Of a stretch of 64,000 nucleotides of DNA, positions 58,499 to 64,000 are shown piece by piece; position 1 is the first letter of the stretch; every line of letters starts with the position of its first letter. Under the pieces are notes generated by a model. The model was given only the letters and a program-made list of their open reading frames with translations, was not told the origin of the DNA and searched no databases. The stretch is taken from NCBI RefSeq assembly GCF_002574545.1, contig NZ_NUGT01000077.1, forward strand, positions 133,852 to 197,851, given 5' to 3'. Position numbers and translations under genes: made by a program. The DNA is from Bacillus sp. AFS055030. Its GTDB lineage: Bacteria > Bacillota > Bacilli > Bacillales > Bacillaceae_G.

Positions 58499-59248
58499 AT
58501 GAAACAAATTGATTCCATACAAAATAATTCTGTGAAGGCTTGGAAAAAGCTACATACAAAAAAAGGACGAGATAAAGCTAAACAATATATCGTAGAAGGT
58601 TTTCATTTAGTCGAAGAGGCAATTAAGCATGATGCACCGATTCTTCATTTATTAATCAGTGAAGAGATTGACTTACCTTCTAATTTTTCAACAGGTTCCT
58701 TTGAGATTACGTATATATCTAAAGAGGTTAGCAAGGAATTAAGCGAAACAGAAACATCTCAAGGCATTTTTGCAATTATTGAATTTTCATTTGTAAGAAT
58801 TGATTTTGAGAAAGTGTCAAAAATATTATTAATTGATGAAGTTCAGGATCCAGGGAATGTTGGAACAATGATTCGAACAGCAGATGCTGCTGGTTTTGAT
58901 GGCGTTATTTTAGGTTCAGGTACAAGTGACCTATATAATGCTAAAACAATTCGATCCACCCAAGGATCACTATTCCATTTACCGATATTACGTGGTGATT
59001 TAGTTGAAGCAGTTTCGAATTTAAAAGAAAAAGGAATAACTGTTTACGGGACATCTCTTCAAAATGCAAAACCATTTAATGAGGTAAACGTTTCAAATCG
59101 TTTTGCTATTATTGTAGGGAATGAAGGTAAAGGTATGAATTCAACATTACTTTCATTAACCGATGAAAATCTTTATATTCCGATTTATGGTAAAGCCGAA
59201 TCATTAAACGTTGGTATTGCAGCAGGGATTCTAATGTATAGTCTGTGA
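58499..59248 (+). CDS. ysgA: TrmH family RNA methyltransferase YsgA
   Basis: A 249-residue SPOUT methyltransferase that methylates rRNA or tRNA ribose or base. N-terminal substrate-binding domain (GRDKAKQYIVEGFHLVEEAI), then the knot with LIDEVQDPGNVGTMIRTADAAGFDGVIL, IVGNEGKGM and LYIPIYGKAESLNVGIAAGIL. ATG 58499 follows AGGTAAAGGAAA. Target nucleotide not told from sequence. Confidence 0.93.
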   Translation: MKQIDSIQNNSVKAWKKLHTKKGRDKAKQYIVEGFHLVEEAIKHDAPILHLLISEEIDLPSNFSTGSFEITYISKEVSKELSETETSQGIFAIIEFSFVRIDFEKVSKILLIDEVQDPGNVGTMIRTADAAGFDGVILGSGTSDLYNAKTIRSTQGSLFHLPILRGDLVEAVSNLKEKGITVYGTSLQNAKPFNEVNVSNRFAIIVGNEGKGMNSTLLSLTDENLYIPIYGKAESLNVGIAAGILMYSL

Positions 59249-59328
59249 AAAAATAATAGAAGCCTGTGAGCGCTCTCTAGGACAGTAAAAATGATATAAA
59301 TTAATTAGTAAATAATTATGTTGAGCAG

Positions 59329-59357
59329 TTGCATTAATTGAAAAAAATCAATATAAT
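59329..59357 (+). promoter_or_regulatory. sigma-A promoter of pheST
   Basis: TTGCAT (59329-59334), 17-bp spacer, TATAAT (59352-59357), upstream of the T-box leader. Confidence 0.7.
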
Positions 59358-59363
59358 TAATTA

Positions 59364-59646
59364 AGAAAATTTAATACATAAAAAGCTTTGACAGAGAATA
59401 GTAAATTTGACTCTCTATCTAGGGAAAAGGTGCCGTAGACTGTAAGCACTTTTATAGTAGACCAAATTGAATTCACCTCTTGAGCTAGCGCCGGGACCAT
59501 TTTTAAATGTAAAGGCGACTCGGTCTATCTAAGTAGATCGTTATATGAATGAAGTGAGCAGTTAGTTTCTAAAGATATATTAACTGTTAATTAGGGTGGT
59601 ACCGCGATCAATCCTCGTCCCTTTTTTGGGAGCGAGGTTTTTTTAT
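59364..59646 (+). ncRNA. T-box leader of pheST
   Basis: The conserved T-box AGGGTGGTACCGCG (59593-59606) precedes a terminator CCTCG-TCCC/GGGA-GCGAGG with T-run (about 59613-59645). The specifier is probably TTC (59472-59474) in GAATTCACC, i.e. phenylalanine. Uncharged tRNA-Phe would favour the antiterminator and turn on pheST. Confidence 0.9.
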
Positions 59647-59681
59647 GTTTAAATTTAAGATTTTGAATAGGAGGATTATTC

Positions 59682-60716
59682 ATGCAAGAGCGTTTAGTTT
59701 CTTTACAAACAGAAGCGATTAAGCAAATAGAAGAAGCAAAAGATTTAAAAGCATTAAATGAAATAAGAATTGCTTATCTAGGAAAAAAAGGTCCGATTAC
59801 TGAGGCAATGAAAGCAATGAAGGATTTAACTCCTGAAGAGCGCCCAAAAATGGGGGCTGTTGCTAATGAAGTACGTGCGGCAATCCAAGAAAAACTTGAA
59901 GCAAAACAAGTTGTATTAGAACAAAATGCAATTAATGAAAAATTAGAAAGTGAATCAATTGACGTAACACTTCCAGGAAGACCAGTTCATGCAGGTGGAG
60001 CTCATCCATTAAGAGCGGTAATTCAAGAAATTGAAGATTTATTTATTGGAATGGGATATGAAATTGCTGAAGGTCCAGAAGTTGAGAAGGACTATTATAA
60101 TTTCGAAGCTTTAAATTTACCAAAAGGACATCCGGCTCGTGATATGCAGGATTCATTCTATATTTCTGAAGAAACATTAATGAGAACTCATACTTCACCT
60201 GTTCAAGCCAGAACAATGGAAGCAAACGTGGAAAAAGGTCCAATTAAAATAATTTGTCCTGGTAAAGTTTATCGCCGTGATGACGATGATGCTACACATT
60301 CTCATCAATTTATGCAAATCGAAGGTCTTGTAATTGGTGAAAACATTTCAATGAGTGATTTAAAAGGTACTTTACAACTTTTTGCGAAGAAAATGTTTGG
60401 TGAAGATCGTGAAATTCGCTTACGCCCAAGCTTCTTCCCATTCACTGAGCCTTCAGTAGAAATGGATATTTCTTGTATGAAATGTGGAGGAAAAGGCTGT
60501 AACATGTGTAAGCACACTGGATGGATTGAAATTTTAGGTGCGGGAATGGTACATCCAAACGTACTTGAGATGGCTGGATATAATCCGAAAGAAGTTCAAG
60601 GATTCGCTTTTGGTATGGGTCCAGAACGTATTGCATTATTAAAATATGGTATTGATGATATTCGTCATTTCTATACGAACGATATAAGATTCTTAAAGCA
60701 ATTCCAACAAATGTAA
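59682..60716 (+). CDS. pheS: phenylalanine-tRNA ligase subunit alpha
   Basis: A 344-residue class II alpha subunit. N-terminal coiled-coil (about 1-85) followed by motifs 1-3, with [39 protein letters not shown] and [21 protein letters not shown] 59682 follows TAGGAGGAT. Under T-box control; pheT follows 19 bases downstream. Confidence 0.98.
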   Translation: MQERLVSLQTEAIKQIEEAKDLKALNEIRIAYLGKKGPITEAMKAMKDLTPEERPKMGAVANEVRAAIQEKLEAKQVVLEQNAINEKLESESIDVTLPGRPVHAGGAHPLRAVIQEIEDLFIGMGYEIAEGPEVEKDYYNFEALNLPKGHPARDMQDSFYISEETLMRTHTSPVQARTMEANVEKGPIKIICPGKVYRRDDDDATHSHQFMQIEGLVIGENISMSDLKGTLQLFAKKMFGEDREIRLRPSFFPFTEPSVEMDISCMKCGGKGCNMCKHTGWIEILGAGMVHPNVLEMAGYNPKEVQGFAFGMGPERIALLKYGIDDIRHFYTNDIRFLKQFQQM

Positions 60717-60735
60717 GGTAGGAGGGGACTAAAAC

Positions 60736-63150
60736 ATGTTTGTATCAACAAAATGGTTACAAGAATACGTTGATTTAAGTGGTGTTACACCAGACGAACT
60801 TGCAAAATTAATCACTAAAGCAGGTATTGAAGTTGAAGGTGTTGATCATCTTTCAGAAGGAATTAAAAATGTTGTTGTTGGTTATGTAATGGAACGTGAA
60901 CAACATCCAGAGGCAGATAAATTATCAAAATGTACTGTTGATGTTGGCGAAGAGCAACCAGTACAAATTATTTGTGGCGCACCGAATGTTGCTAAAGGTC
61001 AAAAAGTGATCGTGGCAAAGGTAGGCGCTGTTTTACCGGGGAATTTCAAAATTAAAAAAGCAAAATTACGTGGTGAAGTTTCTGAAGGAATGATTTGCTC
61101 TCTTCAAGAATTAGGCATTGAAGGAAAAGTAGTTGCAAAAGAATTCTCAAATGGAATCTTTGTTTTACCAAGTGATGCTGAAGTTGGAGCAAGTGCATTA
61201 GACGTACTATATCGTGATGATGCTGTATTAGAACTTGGATTAACACCAAACCGTGCTGATTGCTTAAATATGATCGGTGTTGCCTACGAGGTAGCTGCAA
61301 TTTTAGATCGTGATGTAAAACTTCCAGAAATAAGTGCTCAATCAGCTACAGGCGCTGATTATGTTTCAGTTTCAATTGAATCAAAAGAAGATGCACCATA
61401 TTATAGTGCTAAATTAGTTAAAGGTGTAAAAATTGGTCCATCACCATTATGGATGCAATCTCGTTTAATGAGTGCTGGTATTCGTCCGATTAATAATGTT
61501 GTTGATATTACGAACTATATTTTAATTGAGTATGGTCAACCATTACACGCGTTTGATTTTAATAAATTAAATAGTAAGCAAATTATCGTACGACATGCGA
61601 AGGAAAACGAAAAGATCGTTACACTTGATGGTGAAGAGCGTACATTGCAACCACATAATTTAGTGATCGCAACAGAGAAAGAAGCCGTTGCAGTTGCAGG
61701 TGTAATGGGTGGTCAAAGTACTGAAGTTGATGCAGAAACTGTAGACGTTTTAATTGAATCAGCAGTTTTCAGAGGTCAAAGTGTTCGCCAAACATCAAAA
61801 GACCTTGGCTTACGTAGTGATTCAAGTGCCCGTTTTGAAAAAGGTATTGACGCTTCACGTACATTCCCTGCTTCAGAACGTGCTGCTATGTTAATGGCTG
61901 AACTAGCTGGTGGAACAATTGTAGAAGGTACAGTAATTGCCGACAATTTAGTTGAAGAAGCTAAAAAAGTTTCAGTTTCTGTAAGTAAGATTAATGGTGT
62001 ACTTGGTACCTCAATTGATGCTGAGACAGTAAAAGATATTTTCCGTCGCTTAAGATTAGAAGCTACTGAGAATGGCGAAGTATTTACAGTTACTGTTCCA
62101 AGTCGTCGTGGTGATCTTTCAATTGAAGAAGATTTAGTTGAAGAAGTAGGAAGATTGTATGGCTATGATCATATTCCTGCCACTTTACCAACAGGTGTTG
62201 CTAGTCGTGGACAATTAACACCTTATCAAGCAAAACGTAGAAAAATTCGTCAATATTTACAGCATGCAGGTCTTTACGAAGCTGTTACGTACTCTTTAAC
62301 AAGCAATAATAAAGTAAAACGCTTTGCATTAGAAACAGTAGATGCAGAACCTGTACGTTTAGCTTTACCAATGAGTGAAGAACGTAGTGAGCTACGTTTC
62401 AGTTTAGTACCTCATTTATTAGATGCGATTGCATATAATGTTGCACGTAAAGAAGAAAATGTTCATTTATTTGAAACAGGATCTGTATTCTTAACAAAAG
62501 AAAATAACGATTTACCGCATGAAGAAGAGTATTTAGCTGGTGCGTTAACTGGTTTATGGTTACAACATGCTTGGCAAGGCGAGAAAAAAGCAGTTGATTT
62601 CTATGTTGTAAAAGGTATTTTAGACGGTTTATTTAATGAATTAGGTTTATCAAATAAAATAACATACCTTGCTGCTAAGAAAGAAGATTTACACCCAGGA
62701 CGTACTGCAAGTATATTATTAAACGGAGAAGAAATTGGTTTTATCGGTCAAGTTCATCCTGTTACTCAAAAAGAGTGGGATCTGAAAGAAACGTATGTAT
62801 TCCAATTATCTCTTGAAAAGCTATTAAATACTGAATTTGATGATATTTTATACAATGCAATTCCTCGTTTCCCATCAATGAGTCGAGATATGGCATTAGT
62901 TGTTGATTCGAAAGTATTTGCTGGTGATATTCTATCTACAATTCGTTCAACTGGTGGAAGACTTCTAAAGGATGCTACAATCTTTGATTTATACGAAGGT
63001 GATAAGATGGAAGCTGGTAAAAAATCAGTTGCCTTCTCATTAACATATTTCGATCCAGAACGTACTCTAACGGATGAAGAAGTAACTAAAGCTCATTCGA
63101 AAGTATTAAAAGCTGTAGAAGAAACGCATAATGCTCAATTAAGAGGTTAA
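60736..63150 (+). CDS. pheT: phenylalanine-tRNA ligase subunit beta
   Basis: An 804-residue beta subunit. Residues about 40-155 are the tRNA-binding OB fold ([19 protein letters not shown]), then B3/B4 (editing), B5, and the catalytic-like core ([26 protein letters not shown]). The last 95 residues are the anticodon-binding FDX-ACB domain ([15 protein letters not shown]). ATG 60736 follows TAGGAGGGG. Completes the PheRS heterotetramer; closed by tandem hairpins. Confidence 0.98.
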   Translation: MFVSTKWLQEYVDLSGVTPDELAKLITKAGIEVEGVDHLSEGIKNVVVGYVMEREQHPEADKLSKCTVDVGEEQPVQIICGAPNVAKGQKVIVAKVGAVLPGNFKIKKAKLRGEVSEGMICSLQELGIEGKVVAKEFSNGIFVLPSDAEVGASALDVLYRDDAVLELGLTPNRADCLNMIGVAYEVAAILDRDVKLPEISAQSATGADYVSVSIESKEDAPYYSAKLVKGVKIGPSPLWMQSRLMSAGIRPINNVVDITNYILIEYGQPLHAFDFNKLNSKQIIVRHAKENEKIVTLDGEERTLQPHNLVIATEKEAVAVAGVMGGQSTEVDAETVDVLIESAVFRGQSVRQTSKDLGLRSDSSARFEKGIDASRTFPASERAAMLMAELAGGTIVEGTVIADNLVEEAKKVSVSVSKINGVLGTSIDAETVKDIFRRLRLEATENGEVFTVTVPSRRGDLSIEEDLVEEVGRLYGYDHIPATLPTGVASRGQLTPYQAKRRKIRQYLQHAGLYEAVTYSLTSNNKVKRFALETVDAEPVRLALPMSEERSELRFSLVPHLLDAIAYNVARKEENVHLFETGSVFLTKENNDLPHEEEYLAGALTGLWLQHAWQGEKKAVDFYVVKGILDGLFNELGLSNKITYLAAKKEDLHPGRTASILLNGEEIGFIGQVHPVTQKEWDLKETYVFQLSLEKLLNTEFDDILYNAIPRFPSMSRDMALVVDSKVFAGDILSTIRSTGGRLLKDATIFDLYEGDKMEAGKKSVAFSLTYFDPERTLTDEEVTKAHSKVLKAVEETHNAQLRG

Positions 63151-63190
63151 TTACACACTCTATTGCTGATTTAATAAAATTTTATAAGCA

Positions 63191-63275
63191 AAGGAAAACC
63201 GGAAATCTTAGATTTTCGGTTTTTTTAGGTGAATATTCTATTAGATATTTTTAATAGAATATTCACCTATTTTTT
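63191..63275 (+). terminator. tandem terminators after pheT
   Basis: First, AAACCGGAAATCT with AGATTTTCGGTTT and a T-run (63196-63226). Second, a perfect 17-bp inverted repeat 63227-63243 / 63252-63268 with an 8-nt loop, then six T. Confidence 0.85.
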
Positions 63276-63299
63276 GACTCATTTTTATGGTGTGAATGA

Positions 63300-63327
63300 A
63301 CCAATTTGTCCTTTTTTTTATACAATA
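63300..63327 (+). promoter_or_regulatory. possible sigma-K promoter of the collagen-like gene
   Basis: ACC (63300-63302), 16-bp spacer, TATACAATA (63319-63327), close to the sigma-K pattern AC and CATAnnnTA, missing only the first C. Confidence 0.3.
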
Positions 63328-63365
63328 AATTGTACAATTAAAATTTTTATGAGAGGTGTATTTTT

Positions 63366-64000
63366 TTGCCATTACCACCAATTCCACCACTACCACAACA
63401 ACCATCAGAAGAACCAAATCAACAAGGTACTACACAAAGCACAGAAGAATCAGAGTTATTACAACAAATTTCTTCAATCCTTCCAAATCTAGTAATGGGC
63501 CCAACAGGTCCAACTGGAGCAACTGGTCCTCGTGGAGAAAGAGGAAAACGAGGAAAAGAAGGGGATGAAGGAGAAAGAGGTCCAAGAGGTCCTATGGGAC
63601 CTATGGGTCCAATGGGTCCAATGGGACCAGCAGGAATTCCGGGTGCCGCAGGAGCTCCAGGCCCAGCAGGAGCAACAGGAGCAACAGGAGCAACAGGTCC
63701 TTCAGGAGGCCCTCCAGGTCCACAAGGAATTCCAGGTCCTGCAGGTCCAACAGGCTCAGCAGGCCCAGCAGGAGTCCCAGGTCCAACGGGCCCAGCAGGT
63801 CCACAAGGAACGCCTGGTCTACAAGGTCCAACAGGCCCAGCGGGAACACCGGGAACACCAGGAGCAGACGGAGCGACAGGCCCAGCAGGCCCAGCAGGAG
63901 CAACAGGAGCAGACGGAGCGACAGGCCCAGCAGGCCCAACAGGCCCAGCGGGAGCAACAGGCGCAGCAGGAGCAACAGGCGCAGACGGAGCGACAGGCCC
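63366..64000 (+). CDS. collagen-like (GXY repeat) protein, probable exosporium filament, 3' end outside window
   Basis: An open frame of 211 codons running off the right edge. TTG 63366 follows GAGAGGTG (63351-63358). The N-terminus [17 protein letters not shown] contains LPPIPP, shared with the exosporium-targeting leader of BclA-type proteins, then a Gln/Ser-rich spacer. From about residue 45 come continuous Gly-X-Y triplets, first charged ([19 protein letters not shown]), then GPM repeats, then GAT/GPA/GAD-rich. One break occurs at GPSGGPP (an extra Gly). No signal peptide. G+C-rich compared with its neighbours. A spore surface filament is the best reading. Confidence 0.85.
   Translation, partial: MPLPPIPPLPQQPSEEPNQQGTTQSTEESELLQQISSILPNLVMGPTGPTGATGPRGERGKRGKEGDEGERGPRGPMGPMGPMGPMGPAGIPGAAGAPGPAGATGATGATGPSGGPPGPQGIPGPAGPTGSAGPAGVPGPTGPAGPQGTPGLQGPTGPAGTPGTPGADGATGPAGPAGATGADGATGPAGPTGPAGATGAAGATGADGATG

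Noticed and set aside
59364..59646. Novel structured RNA upstream of pheS
   Set aside because: It is a standard T-box leader with the conserved AGGGTGGTACCGCG.
63356..63568. Open frames [12 protein letters not shown]... and MNILLDIFNRI... at the start of the collagen gene
   Set aside because: They overlap the GXY frame, which has the correct ribosome binding site and a clear protein family.
63601..63975. Long leucine-rich open frame on the minus strand
   Set aside because: It is the antisense of the collagen GXY triplets; it has no start context and the bias is forced by the repeat.
63500..64000. Short tandem DNA repeats, CRISPR-like
   Set aside because: They are in-frame Gly-X-Y codon repeats with no spacer structure.

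Overview
The window is a stretch of core chromosome from a low-GC, endospore-forming member of the Bacillaceae. The evidence is the gene order (close to the ytfI-tpx ... accDA-pfkA-pyk ... citZ-icd-mdh-phoPR-polA ... pheST segment of Bacillus subtilis and the B. cereus group), the spore genes (ytfJ/gerW, ytrH, ytrI, ytvI, ytaF, ytxC, sspI), the A+T-rich codon use, strong AGGAGG-type ribosome binding sites with many TTG starts, and a collagen-like protein at the right edge with an LPPIPP motif like that of exosporium proteins. No insertion sequence, prophage, CRISPR array, rRNA or tRNA gene was seen. The species cannot be named from the sequence alone; it is related to, but not typical of, the B. 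subtilis and B. cereus groups.

Layout. 1-7.9 kb: ytfI (cut by the edge), ytfJ, tpx, proC (minus), a stand-alone MprF-type C-terminal domain, ytxK-ackA, an EcsC-family gene and two small orphan genes converging on one terminator. 8.2-17.3 kb: an atypical short-chain dehydrogenase, alanine dehydrogenase, a small membrane protein, a peptidase/acetyltransferase pair (minus), ytkL, ytoI, a helical-repeat orphan, ytpI and nrnA. 17.3-28.7 kb: ytrI/ytrH, dnaE, malic enzyme, accD-accA, pfkA-pyk, fxsA. 28.8-38.1 kb: ytvI, ytwI-like gene, citZ-icd-mdh, an orphan, a MaoC-like gene and phoP-phoR. 38.4-51.2 kb: a DUF4177 gene, polA-mutM-ytaF-coaE, gapB, speD, nrdR-dnaB-dnaI, ytxC, and infC-rpmI-rplT behind an L20-type leader. 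51.3-64 kb: an MBL hydrolase, bacterial nitric oxide synthase, an M42 aminopeptidase, a two-gene glycine-betaine transporter whose permease and binding protein are fused, sspI, ysgA, pheS-pheT behind a T-box, and a collagen-like gene running off the end.

How it works together. The window carries much of central carbon flow: glycolysis (pfkA, pyk), gluconeogenesis (gapB, malic enzyme), overflow (ackA), the oxidative TCA branch (citZ, icd, mdh) and the entry to fatty acid synthesis (accDA). It also carries replication and repair (dnaE, polA, mutM, dnaB, dnaI, nrdR), translation (infC, rpmI, rplT, pheST) and phosphate sensing (phoPR).

Most genes are ordinary. The interest lies between them: a nested, possibly structured RNA between gapB and speD; a speD leader whose C-run can pair with the speD ribosome binding site; a 19-bp hairpin that buries the ytaF ribosome binding site; two tandem terminator-like hairpins in front of the betaine transporter; a FapR-like box on accDA; a CcpN-like dyad on gapB; and a 97-nt rod-like hairpin before polA. 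Two enzymes also lack canonical catalytic residues (the SDR and the MaoC-like protein). All RNA and operator calls are by eye from base pairing or consensus and were not folded or searched.
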